Position numbers and translations under genes: made by a program
Source: Amphirosellinia nigrospora
Lineage: Eukaryota > Ascomycota > Sordariomycetes > Xylariales > Xylariaceae
NCBI GenBank assembly: GCA_004123355.1
Contig: SCHM01000009.1
Location: forward strand, 124,001-188,000
DNA: 64,000 bases
Reading direction: 5' to 3'
The notes under the pieces: generated by a model
What the model saw: only the letters and a program-made list of their open reading frames with translations
Database searches by the model: none
Told to the model about the DNA's origin: nothing
Part shown: in pieces, positions 10,661 to 20,987 of the stretch
How positions within the stretch are numbered: position 1 is the stretch's first letter
Layout: the number at the start of each line of letters is the position of its first letter

Positions 10661-11273
10661 ACCTTAAATTGTGGCTTGACAGTTTGCGGAGCCCCGATGG
10701 GGCAACAGCGGAGATGAGCTAAAGCGAATAAGCATATAACTCAACGCGGGCGGTAGGTGGTTGGTTCTGCATAGGCTACCGGGCTACCTTGCCGGACCGG
10801 TAATATCGAATAGATATATGTGCAAAAAGCTCAATAATACTAGTAATAATCAATTTCGAGTAGATATTCCGAAGGAAAAAAGGCCGCTATACCTAAAGCG
10901 CGTTATTATACCAAAAAGGAACGCTAATCCAGATTTAGGTTTGATATCCAAGAACGGCTCGTCCACACCTAAGCATAAGCTACGAGTAAGAATTCAAATG
11001 AATGCAATTCATGTAAAGCTATTTCCTGCGTGTAAACATAGGTACTTTGCCCTAATCGGATCCGCCGGGACTGAAATCGAATTCCGACCTGCCAGCGTCG
11101 CCGAAAACAACGGGGAGACTACTTTGATTGGTAGACTGAGTTAATGGTGGCGGGAAAATAACCGACGAGTTTCGCGATGAGGTATGGTTTTGGGTTGTTT
11201 CTTTTTTGGTAGCATGGCCTGACTCCCGCGACATTGTACCAGGGTAGCTTTTGCTTTGGATCCCATTCACACC

Positions 11274-12392
11274 CTAAGACCCCAAAACTGACATTTTCTG
11301 GGTTTGGTGGCCCCTAGCATTGCTCTCGCAGTGGTCGATGTAGCTCTTACGAAGCCAGAATAGGGTTTCGTGTACACGTGTGTGTGTTATACAAGATTGA
11401 GGATCAACCTCGAAATAGATTCGGCCGCACTCGCCACTTGTGAATTGTGTCTGGGGCTGCCTTGAACCTACACCCGAGCTTGATGGCGTGCGCAGGGTCA
11501 GGTAGTCAATGAAGTAGAAGGCCTCCAGGTTCTTGAGAAGGGCCGCAAATTCGTAAACATGACGAGGGTACGGATGTTTATCGAGGTAAGAATGAACTCG
11601 CCCACAATGTGCACAGACTAAGTTGTTGTCCCACTCATGATGGTAACGAACAGCTAATCGACGGACCTTGGCGAGCTGGTCCAGATCCAGATGCTCTGCC
11701 CATGGACCAAGACACTGAGTATGCCTCATATCGGGATAATCGATGCATACGATGTCGGATGACCGTTCGAGCAGAATGAGCTGTCCGTCATACAGTCTTA
11801 GATTACCTGCTTGTGCAAGTGCCCTATCAACTAAATGTTTTCCTTCGTTACAAGACTCAGCAATCCGAGAAAGTATCTTCTTCAAGGCTATGTAGTTAGA
11901 GTTATTTGCACACTCGAGACCGAAAATGGGTTTTAGAATGGCTGAGTACACAATATTCTGGGTTGGCTTTTCCCCTGTATGGTGCCCATCAGAAACCACT
12001 TCGAGATTCACGCCCATATTGGCTCCCAGGGAAGATGTATACACGGCTAATGTGCCCATAAATTCGACGAATTTAAGAAAATGGATCCCAGGTACAAAGA
12101 TGGCCGCTTCCCAGATCATGTGTCGAATATCGTATGGGAGTTTTCTTGAAAGGCTCAAATGTTGAAGGATCCCGGGTAGAGTAAATCGAAATGATTCTGG
12201 CTGGATGTAGAATGTGAATGTGCCATCGTGGCTAGCAAAGGGCAGCATAGGAAACGGGAGGGGCCGGGTGGTAACGGCGACGGTTACATGTGCTGGGCCA
12301 AAGCATGGCCCCGTGATAATGATATGGTGAGAGCGGGAAGTTCGCGCCTTGGTATCAATTATTGGCCTGGTATCCGGATTCCGTGTAGTCAT
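11274..12392 (-). CDS. 2EXR-type domain protein, open single exon
   Basis: An uninterrupted frame of 372 codons. Residues 80-110 carry the characteristic LSRKLPYDIRHMIWEAAIFV followed by PGIHFLKF, matching the 2EXR-type pattern of a fungal LPxDIRxxIW box followed by an aromatic-rich strand. A CAHCGRVHSY segment near residue 260 holds two close cysteines. The first ATG (12390-12392) gives 372 aa, but the Met near residue 49, just before LPFASHDGTFTFY, is an equally good start because the first 48 residues are low in motif content. No signal peptide or membrane segment is evident. It differs clearly from the broken 2EXR copy at 6580. The molecular function of the family is unknown. Confidence 0.75.
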   Translation of the reverse strand: MTTRNPDTRPIIDTKARTSRSHHIIITGPCFGPAHVTVAVTTRPLPFPMLPFASHDGTFTFYIQPESFRFTLPGILQHLSLSRKLPYDIRHMIWEAAIFVPGIHFLKFVEFMGTLAVYTSSLGANMGVNLEVVSDGHHTGEKPTQNIVYSAILKPIFGLECANNSNYIALKKILSRIAESCNEGKHLVDRALAQAGNLRLYDGQLILLERSSDIVCIDYPDMRHTQCLGPWAEHLDLDQLAKVRRLAVRYHHEWDNNLVCAHCGRVHSYLDKHPYPRHVYEFAALLKNLEAFYFIDYLTLRTPSSSGVGSRQPQTQFTSGECGRIYFEVDPQSCITHTRVHETLFWLRKSYIDHCESNARGHQTQKMSVLGS

Positions 12393-13475
12393 ATATACTA
12401 CCTATATGTCCCTCGGCGAAGCAGGGGTGTAGGAGATAACTTAGAAGAAAAGCTGCACAGCAGCCGCAAACTATATCTCGCCCGCTCCGAAGACAAGTGA
12501 GCTGAATATTAAGCGTTGAGAGAGCCCTACATTCCCAAAAGGCGAAAGAAAATACTAGGCCAGTCCACTGGTCGGCTTGTGTGAATTGAAAGCGCGCCTA
12601 GGGTAGATAGGAAACAACATCGAGTCCGCTACAGGCAAAGGCAAAGGCAGGTGATAGACAAGGCAGCCACACAGCGGCAGGCCGCAGGCGATAGCGAGAG
12701 CGAGAGCGAGAAGAAGTTCAACAACCAAAGATCTGCCTCATTCTACATTCACGATTACCTGAATGTAGGTAGCTTCACTATTTCCAAGGCAACTGGGGGT
12801 GGCATTAGGAGAGCAGTGAGCAGTATCTAAAGTAGTGTAAATAACGTCTTGCCCACAGTACCTAACGTTAAAGAGAGCAGGTTGCGCGAGCAAAATTATT
12901 ATACCCCAAACCTGCCGGGCTATCTACACGTGTAAATATTTGGGTATTTTTGGGCAGGATCGTGATACCAAGTAACTTACCTAAGGTATGGGTCTCAATC
13001 GGCTGGCTTTGGGGGATAGTGACGTATAATATTCTGTCTTCAAGGTTGTTTATTGTCAGTCCCTATAGGTAGTTTTTCTAGGAATAATGTAGCGGGGTAA
13101 CTTTGGGTACCTGCGGATTGCAGGGCGCTAAATACGAAGTACTAGGGCGGCCTCGACTGCTCGGGCTAAGTCTTGAAGTTATAAGCGAGAACAGGAAAAA
13201 AAAAAGGATGCCTTGGGCGATGACTACGACGTGGCATAAATGCGTACTCCTACTCGGGGATCTAGCCGGCCCCGTGCATCTCCGGCTACGTAATTTGGGC
13301 TCGTTTGATGCAACATTCAGCTTGGCGTTAGTTAGCACTGCGGCTAGGAAATCATTAGGCCCTTGTATTTCGCATGTGACAGCACCTGATACATGGAATT
13401 CCAACACCTCAATCAGGTATGTGAGCAAGTTATTATTTCTGTCCTGTCCATGTTACATGTAGCTATATGCACATT
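12393..13475. other. Intergenic, no supported gene
   Basis: It contains a short (GCGAGA)n run near 12690-12705. The frames on both strands at 13078-13462 are mirror shadows with no motif. Confidence 0.5.
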
Positions 13476-13921
13476 TTATAGCTCAATAACTACCGGCTCG
13501 CTCTCGAAAGTTCTCTTCAAGGCAGCATCGTCAGCTCCTGTGTTTTTCAAAGACTCGGCAGAAATGTCCTCCTTCTTGGATGCCCATACGGCCTTCCATT
13601 CACCCTGACAGACGACCTTGACCTTGCCTTGAAGCTGGTCGAGAGGCACCATGGGTTTCTTTAACAACACCCCCCGCTTTTCCGTCTGGTCAGGCTCGAT
13701 CGTGACATAGGCATCGCCTCCTGGGGCATAAGCCTTCGCACCTGAGTCGTCGCGATGTTGACCGGGTCCTTCCCCTCCGGCGTGAACGACAGGAGGCCGA
13801 GCTGCACCGCCAATGGATCGAGCGGCGAGTTCCACGTAAACACGGTTACGGGGCTCGAATGTGTGTTGGTGACGGCGATCTTCAGCTTGGGAGAGTCTGA
13901 GCTCGCCTGCTGAACAGGCAC
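13476..13921 (-). pseudogene. Small conserved fungal protein of unknown function, one frameshift
   Basis: The N-terminal part (start 13921) contains KLKIAVTNTHSSPVTVFTW and PLDPLAVQLGLLSFTPEGK. The C-terminal part in another frame contains DAYVTIEPDQTEK, KPMVPL and GEWKAVWASKKEDIS, ending FESEPVVIEL. Together they match the layout of a common uncharacterised fungal protein of about 150-200 aa that looks like a beta-sandwich (NTHSSPVTVxTWxxPLDP, then a basic RRxP loop, then EGxWKAVW). The frames change near 13703-13712, at a single inserted base. No intron fits there. It is therefore a recent pseudogene or a sequencing error. No clear signal peptide is seen. Confidence 0.6.
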
Positions 13922-14221
13922 TTTGAGCGCTGATAGACTTGGTCCGACATGTTGACTTGTGATTGTTGCGACGCGGCGGAAGATGCGTCTCCGTTGGCGG
14001 GAGACCAGGCAAGCACAGCCAGGATCCGACCTCGTGAACGTGAAGACTGCTGGGGAACCATGAACGCTGCCAACTAACGTTAACGGTTGGCTATGGTGGG
14101 AGGCAATTGATGCGAGGAGCCGCGATTGTGATTTACTAGGTATCTTAAGACAAGTTGAAAACTTTATGTTTGATTGCTCGTATGATTAACGGATATCGCT
14201 GCCGTGAATATTGCAATGATT

Positions 14222-15003
14222 GTTGTGATACTGTGATGGTCGCGGAAAACTTAGTCGATGGTCGTGGAAAACTTAGTCGCGGAAAACTTGGTCGCGGACG
14301 ACTTGGTTGTTATGATACTGTGATGGTCGCGGAAAACTTGGTCGATGGTCGTGGAAAACTTGGTCGCGGAAAACTTGGTCGCGGACGACTTGGTTGTTAT
14401 AATACTGTGATGGTCGCGGAAAACTTGGTTATTGTGATACTGTGATGGTCGCGGACAACTTGGTCGCGGAAAACTTGGTTATTGTAATACTGTGATGGTC
14501 GTGGAAAACTTAGTCGCGGACAACTTGGTCGCGGAAAACTTGGTCGCGGAAAACTTGGTCGCGGAAAACTTGGTTATTGTAATACTGTGATGGTCGCGGA
14601 AAACTTGGTCGCGGAAAACTTGGTCGCGGAAAACTTGGTTATTGTAATACTGTGATGGTCGCGGAAAACTTGGTCGCGGAAAACTTGGTTATTGTAATAC
14701 TGTGATGGTCGTGGAAAACTTAGTCGCGGACAACTTGGTCGCGGAAAACTTGGTCGCGGAAAACTTGGTCGCGGAAAACTTGGTCGCGGAAAACTTGGTT
14801 ATTGTAATACTGTGATGGTCGTGGAAAACTTAGTCGCGGACAACTTGGTCGCGGAAAACTTGGTCGCGGAAAACTTGGTCGCGGAAAACTTGGTTATTGT
14901 AATACTGTGATGGTCGCGGACAACTTAGTCGCGGAAAACTTGGTCGCGGAAAACTTGGTCGCGGAAAACTTGGTTGTTGTAATAGTGTGATGGTCGCGGA
15001 AGA
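14222..15003 (+). repeat. Minisatellite with 15-bp unit and higher-order structure
   Basis: The unit GTCGCGGAAAACTTG repeats in runs of one to five. Runs are separated by a 20-bp spacer, GTTATTGTAATACTGTGATG or a close variant, which occurs about eleven times. Variants GTCGTGGAAAACTTA and GTCGCGGACAACTTG recur in set positions, so blocks have been amplified as larger units. Because 15 is a multiple of three and the unit has no stop, frames stay open (VAENL per unit), but there is no start context and I see no gene. The 12-bp core GTCGCGGAAAAC recurs in reverse orientation at 39950-40400. Confidence 0.95.
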
Positions 15004-15479
15004 TTGAAAACTCGACGGTGTGCGGTCGCAGTACGGTGTGGTGCACAGACCACTTTGTCGGGCACACGCACCAGTACTTAAATTGCCAGTAGATCTATGT
15101 ACCTAAACTTTCCCTCCTTCTTTTCCAAGTAAAATATTAGCTTCGACTATAAGGTAAATTAAGTGCTTAAACTTTCTGCTTGTGTTATATCTATCACATT
15201 TACTTGTCAATACTTATAATTTAACAAGTTATACCTCCTTCATAAAACTTAAGCATTGCGGGTGCTATGGCACTAGCCACTTGGCTGGCTACCACCTATA
15301 ACTTACCCATTATATTGTAAAGTTGGTATGTTTTGGTGAGAAATGGCTAGTGCATGTATTTGGTTATTTATTGGTGTATCAAAACAGAGGGAACCGACAA
15401 GTGGAGGAACAAAAGGCTCTAAACTCGAAGTATACGATATAATAGACATTAGAACTCGCAGGTACTAGTATCCTTCCTC
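15004..15479. other. Intergenic, no supported gene
   Basis: The sequence is AT-rich, with a CACTAGCCACTTGGCTGGCT segment near 15275 that loosely recalls LTR family A. No gene is recognised. Confidence 0.4.
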
Positions 15480-17191
15480 TTCAAAAGCATCTCGTGCCAA
15501 GGCCAAGTGAAAAAGAATTCGTGTGCCTGTATATTGTTCGGGCGTTCGGAGCTTGGAGGAACTTGAAGTCAAATTCAGAGATCAACTTGACGAAGAAAAT
15601 CTTGATCATCCAGCTTGCAAATATCTTCCTGGGCATGCGAATTTCCCATACCCGAAGTTCAGGGTCGTTCGATCGTACGCGTAAGCGAATTAGAACTTTT
15701 TGTACGAGTTGATGTCGTTATCATCCTTTTGGCTCCGAATAAAGGCATCATAGCTTCGTAGTCCATCGTACCTGTCTGGAGCAAGAGTATAGTCCGGATC
15801 GTTCTCGATAGCGAATGTAGGCAGGCAGACATATGTCCCCGCCGGGACGTGTAATCCGTTCTGGAACGTGTACGACTGTCTAAAGATTCGCAGCACACTG
15901 TCCAACTTGCGAAGCTCGTCATATGGCTGCGTCCATCCCTCCTGACGACAAGATATTTGGCCAATCTCATTCTCCAATTCCTGTCGTAGGTCATGGTATG
16001 TAGTAAGATCATATAACACATTGCTCATTCGTAGAACTGTTGTATGCACGGAAGCCAGGGCTATTAGCACCTCGGTATATGCAATGTTATCCACAGTGCG
16101 CTCACGACCTTTGGCCAACTCGACAAGCCACGTCAGAACATTGAGGTCATTCTCAGTGGGATGTGGGTTCTAGATCCCCTCATTAGATCTTTCATAAGCT
16201 CTTAGATCTTGGGACGGAGGAGATCTTTGGCCGATTGAATATATCGCCAGCCAGTCCAATAGGATGGCAGCAACGGCGCTATAAATGGATGAACCCAGCT
16301 GGGAAAATAGCGGAGAACTACAATCGTTCTGAAGACTGTCAACTATGTCAGCTACGTCGTCTAACCACCTAATTCAGGGAGGGCTCCTGTTTGGTACTCA
16401 CTAGTTTCTGTGTATTTGAATGCAATATCCAACCATACCGGGTTGTGACTATGTTCCGGGCCCAGGATAGCCTGTGCACCAAGCCTTGCAACCAGTTTAC
16501 CGAAAACCAGTTAGGATTAGAACTTGATCCACCTCTCCTCCGCAGAAGGAAGCAACTCTTCAACCGCAGCCGTCGCCTCATTTTCCAGAAAAGGAGTCAA
16601 CGCGTTAAGATGAGGGGTGAGCTTCCGCTGGACAATGGAGCGGTACAGTCGGCTCTCGAGTATCCCATTCAGGCCAGTGTAGGAGCCCAGCAAGTCATGT
16701 TCTAGAGCGCCATAAGAGGTTGCGATAGTGGAGGACAATGTTGAAAGCTCTCCTAGCACCGATATGGGCAGCACGACAATGTTCGCTTGACTCCGAAGTA
16801 ATCGAAACGCCTAAAACTTGAACTTCTCAGAGGTGTTAGCGTCTATCTGCTGTGATTCGATTGACAATGGGACCTAACCTTGTGATAACCCCGCGATATT
16901 AATTTATCAGCCTTCATTGCGAATAACTATAGCGTTTTGGACGAACCGGGGGACGAAACGCAAATAATTTGCGACCAGCGGATACTTCTTCGCATTTGCA
17001 TCTTGAGATATAACTGCGGCACAAATCTTACAGTATATCAAGAGGATAGTAGCAGTGATGGATGGGAAAACACATGTCATTTTTGCGTGTTCTATCATTA
17101 TCACAACGAATTCAAGGAAAACGCCAAAATCCGAGGGGAATGAAGTTGCACCGACTTGTGTAAGTGCTATTTTTGGTAGAGTATATACCAC
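15480..17191 (-). pseudogene. Cytochrome P450 pseudogene 1
   Basis: The order of motifs on the minus strand is that of a fungal microsomal P450: an N-terminal hydrophobic segment near 17090 (SITATILLIYCKI), GYHKAFRLL across an intron, ALEHDLLGSYTGL, RKLTPHLNALTPFLENEA, VARLGAQAILGPEHSHNP, the K-helix region GWTQPYDELRKLDSVL, and the haem site NFGYGKFACPGRY near 15640 with its Cys ligand. In-frame TAA stops lie in WIKF*S*LVFGK (two), RPKI*ELM and KKF*FAYAYD; all fit CAA-to-TAA. Frameshifts lie near 16916, before NDLNVLTW, and after LQAG. The family resembles ent-kaurene-oxidase-like fungal P450s, but the substrate cannot be told. Confidence 0.85.
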
Positions 17192-18448
17192 GTGTACAAT
17201 AATTAGGGCCTCGGGTATGGGGATTACTTATGATCGCAGAATTAAGAAGATGAGGTTGTGCGTCACCGGAACATCAAAGACATTCAAGAGCGTGAATCTG
17301 CAAGCCTATATGAAGCTAAGAACAGAGAAAAATACACACACTGCGGAACTTCAAATGCCTGCGTGAACTAATATTGAAGATGTTACGCAACTGATCAGGT
17401 GACGAGGCTCCACACGATGAATCATGGTTTTTGTCGGCGATGAACCGCGTGGGATGCCCTGTAAGCGCCAACATGACGGTAAGTCGAGAATGAAGCAGGA
17501 GGTCATACTGCAACCTCGGCGTTGGATTGATTGATTGATGGTGTTTCACTGCCATGGGGTCTACACTGTGTTGCAGTAGCCCAAGCCTCCTAAAGGGCAT
17601 CAGGCGTGGTGTGCTATCTCACTAAGTGACCCATTCTAGATACATTTAGACGTTATAGACTCCATCTTCTAGCCTCAAGGGCGTGCTATTTCATGACTCC
17701 GTGTCCACTCCTTTTAGGACTGCCGTGCCTTGTGCGTTCGGTTCGTCCTCATTAGGACTGGGTGCGGGGGCCCCTCCGGTGGGGGGAGGGCAGTGTGAAG
17801 GATATCCGGGGCCGACAAAGTTGCCCCAGACCACCCTTCTGGCCTAGTGTGAGCTACTTCGCTGGGGGGGGGGACGGCGCGCCAAGGCCCGGGCCTCCGA
17901 GCTGGGTGAGCCACCACCTAGTTAGGGGGCTGGTATTTTTCCGGGAGACCTGACCCGCCGGCGGCCGTAGGCTGCTAGCGGGGACGGGAAACCTCGGCGT
18001 TGGAGTAAGCCCGAACTGAGCCCTTGGTGCAGGTTTAGTTACTTAGTGGTGTGGGATTAATAATGCTGTCATCTCTCGGCGAAGATGCTCGTGCGACCAC
18101 ACTGTTCGTTTCAATGTACTTAGTATGCATGGTAGCAAGCCTGAACCAACTATATCAAATATGAAAGTGCTGTTGATACAACGGGGGCCTGACTATCCCC
18201 ACCACCCTTTTGGGCTGGTCACTTCTACTGCTAAGGTAGTGGTATCCTGAAGTTTACCGAGTGACTGGCTTATAACTGAGCGAGAACGATACACATGTGA
18301 TCTATTCCATATTATGTAAAGAAAAGAAAACAAAAAGTATTAGGTACATTTAAGTTGTGTGGTGTTCATAAATAGGAATTGTATTGAATTGGCTCTAGTA
18401 GTGGATACCCACGGAATCGTGCCTCTTCCTAACCATGAGCTTAATGTA
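17192..18448. other. Intergenic between P450 relics, includes GC-rich island
   Basis: 17192-17640 holds unassigned short frames. 17700-18010 is strikingly GC-rich against AT-rich flanks, with poly-G runs near 17767 and 17864 and blocks such as GCCGGCGGCCGTAGG. It may be the untranslated end of a retroelement, but no element could be named. Confidence 0.4.
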
Positions 18449-19640
18449 TTACGGGTAAATGAAGATGAACTTATGCAGGACCACATGACGCTGCTTATCT
18501 TCGTTCACAAGTTGAAAATTGTGCTCATCAATCAGCTTGATGAGAGCAAGCTTAGCTGCGATGCTCGCAACAAAACGCCCAGGACATGCCCAGCGACCTC
18601 ACCATCAGTGCTAACGAAAGATCGAGTCTTCAAGTTGTGTATTCCGCGGTCATAGAACCTCATTGCTCTGTATTCCTCGGGATTTTCAAAGTCCGATGGC
18701 TCCGTTGATTTAGCGTAGGATGAAACGCTAAGCGCCTGCCCCTTTTTGAGGTGAAGTTGGTTCGAAAACGTCCAGTCCTTCAGCATGTGACGCCCATACA
18801 TGGTTAATGAACTAGGCGCCATCTGACTAGTCTCTTTCATAAAAGATTCTAGCTTCTAAAGACTATTAAGGGCTGTGTCATCCCATTCTCCGTTAATCTG
18901 TTGGTGCTTATCCCGAATCTCCCATCGAACCTCCTCTGCAGCGTCTTGGTGCACTGCCAAGTCGACCAAGACGCTGAGGACAAAATTGGCGGTGCTGAAT
19001 GTGCCACCGCGGCCAACTGACCCCACAAGTCTCGTCAGATGCTTTGGATCAGAGTCTATCACGCTTTTACCCTCTTTGACCATCCAATACACCAAGTCAG
19101 AGAGAGCCGGCGAGCCGTTCTCGCTCTTTCGGCGAATGATTTCTGGGATCACAAATCTTTCCAGGGAAGCCCATGTTCGTTGTGTATTCCATGTCACTGG
19201 AAACGGCCACCGAATCCAGGGCTCCACGGACTGGGGAAAGAACCGCAAGATAAAAACAGCCGTAAATACTGTATGATTAGTCAGTCACAAGCGTCCTTTT
19301 TCATCAGGAACTGAGGAAGGGTACCTGCAAGACCTACTATTTCTAGTATGTTCAAACAAGACGTTTATGAACTCGGGTGACTGGGATAGCTCTGATCCCA
19401 CCAATGTAATCGCTATTCCTTCCGTCAAGCATTCCACCGCCAGCGGCAAAGGAGTAATTTCCACCCAGTAATCTTGCTTTTAGGGAAATACACGTTCTAT
19501 GGCATCATCTCCTGTCTTTTGACCTTTGCGACAAGAGGAGACTCTTCCCCCCGGGATTCGTCTTCGGACGCATGGCGACGCTTTTTTGCGGTTGTCTATT
19601 TGAGTAGATACCATCGCACGCGGCCTTCAGTTTCGCCTCA
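18449..19640 (-). pseudogene. Cytochrome P450 pseudogene 2
   Basis: The C-terminal two thirds of a P450 on the minus strand. In order: ERVFP...KQDYWVEITPLPL, AVECLTEGIAITLVGSEL, an intron near 19270-19325, FFPQSVEPWIRWPFPVTWN, the I-helix region LVGSVGRGGTFSTANFV, the K-helix KETSQM, FENPEEYRAMRFYDRG, and the haem site GRWACPGRFVAS followed by KLALIKLIDEHNFQLV, ending at TAA 18449-18451. The haem Cys is kept, but the frame shifts just before GRWACPG. The ExxR motif reads ETSQ, so its Arg is lost (an R-to-Q change, as from CGG to CAG). A stop also lies in FP*KQ. The N-terminus is missing or scrambled upstream of 19500. It is related to, but distinct from, P450 relic 1. Confidence 0.8.
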
Positions 19641-20987
19641 AGATTTTCAGCGCTAGGTGGCTTTAGCGCCTCGGTCGCATGGTCATCGTCTAGATCAAAC
19701 CTAAATCCGTATTGTGGTCGTGGCAGCGACGGCTTTGGCGTAAGACGGTCCTTATCCCTTCAAGGGCTTACTTGATAGTAAAGATGAAATGGTATATATA
19801 CCTTGCTTATAAACGGAGCCTCTTCCCTTGAAAGGCTTTGAGAGCGTCCGGCAGGTCGCTCTTTGTGACACGTTATTCAAGTGAGACTATGATAGGTGGC
19901 TGTGATATGTACTTGAAATAAAAAGGCTTCTTTCCAATCGACACCAGGTTATTATAATTACGATGCCTTAGGATGGGTGCATAAAAGTTAGTTTTTCTCA
20001 TTTGTGGTGTAATTAAACGTCGTTAAATTTATGATTGTCCAACCGACTAAGACAAATTTCTTGAACCGTACTGTACTAAGAGTTGAGAGAATTAATCATA
20101 CCTCCTCTAAAACGATAACACGTATGTATGCCGCCGAAAACTGGTCCGAACTTGGTTTACTACTCATCGCACAGGGACGATAAAACAGTCGCTGCATACT
20201 TGGCTCCTATGTAATCCCGATAGTGGCTGAGGATGCCGAAGTTAGCATCGCAAGATCAGGATTTAGCATGTTTCTCGATACCCTTGAAGTGTATCATCAC
20301 GTAAGGCATTCTGCGAATGTATTGATGTTGAATTTAGTCTAGGTTTAAGAGAGATCTAGATATGGCAGTGCAGACACCCGAGATGAATTAACGTCGGGTT
20401 GTCTTAATCGTTGAAAATATGACTAAAGGCGACGCCTATCCTCCCCGGAGCTTGCAAACTCGACTTCTAAGCCGATTTTATCAAGGCCGCTATAGTCATC
20501 TCTTCGATTTGAGTGTGTATCGGGGATATTATAACGCTTGAGTAAGAATTCTGCTTAGGCTTTTCTTTTGTGGAAGCATTTCTAAGTAAGCCGTTTTGTT
20601 ATTTGTCTAGATACTCCCACAAATCCTGTGCAACACTTTGAAGTTCGGGCTCAATCACGTAAAATGAGCAAAAGGGGGCATGTAAAAGTGTCAACTCCGG
20701 CATGGTGAAGATGTAAATCGCCCCGGCGATGCTCCAGAGGTTAGGTATTCATCTCGCAACCCTGCTGCTAAAAGCGAAAATAGGTTCGTAGCAGCATTAT
20801 AAGAGCCGATTGAATTGATTGTTTGCAACATCGTGTGAAACTAAATCTGCGCATGGGGCCCTATGGGTTCTAGGCTATGTGCACTACTGCCCAGAAAGTT
20901 CTGGTGCAATCATGAAGCCGAATTCCACACATATTGTTCCTCTCCACTGGCATTCGAGGCAAAAATGACTAACAATATGTCTGAATA
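19641..20987. other. Intergenic, no supported gene
   Basis: No coding frame above about 60 codons and no recognised motif. It separates the P450 relics from the Hsp70-like gene and is the downstream flank of the latter. Confidence 0.5.

Larger units (their letters stand above)
10076..11273. other. Intergenic with repeat fragments and an unassigned frame
   Basis: It contains an 18-bp perfect palindrome at 10203-10220 and a dispersed repeat at 10602-10660. A plus-strand frame at 10761-11144 (127 codons, containing GSAGTEIEFRPASVAENNG) has no recognised family. I do not call a gene. Confidence 0.35.

Noticed and set aside
13078-13462. Mirror frames on both strands
   Set aside because: Both are of similar length and lack motifs; typical shadow pair.
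14155-14445. Open frame through the 15-bp minisatellite as a repeat protein
   Set aside because: Openness follows from the unit length and lack of stops; no codon bias, start context or conserved domain.
14222-15003. CRISPR array
   Set aside because: Units are contiguous with a constant spacer, in a eukaryotic genome; spacers are not unique and there are no cas genes.
16810-16830. TAG before AFRLLRSQ in P450 relic 1 as another nonsense codon
   Set aside because: The TTTTAG is a good splice acceptor in phase 0 after GYHK, with a GCTAAC branch upstream; it need not be a lesion.
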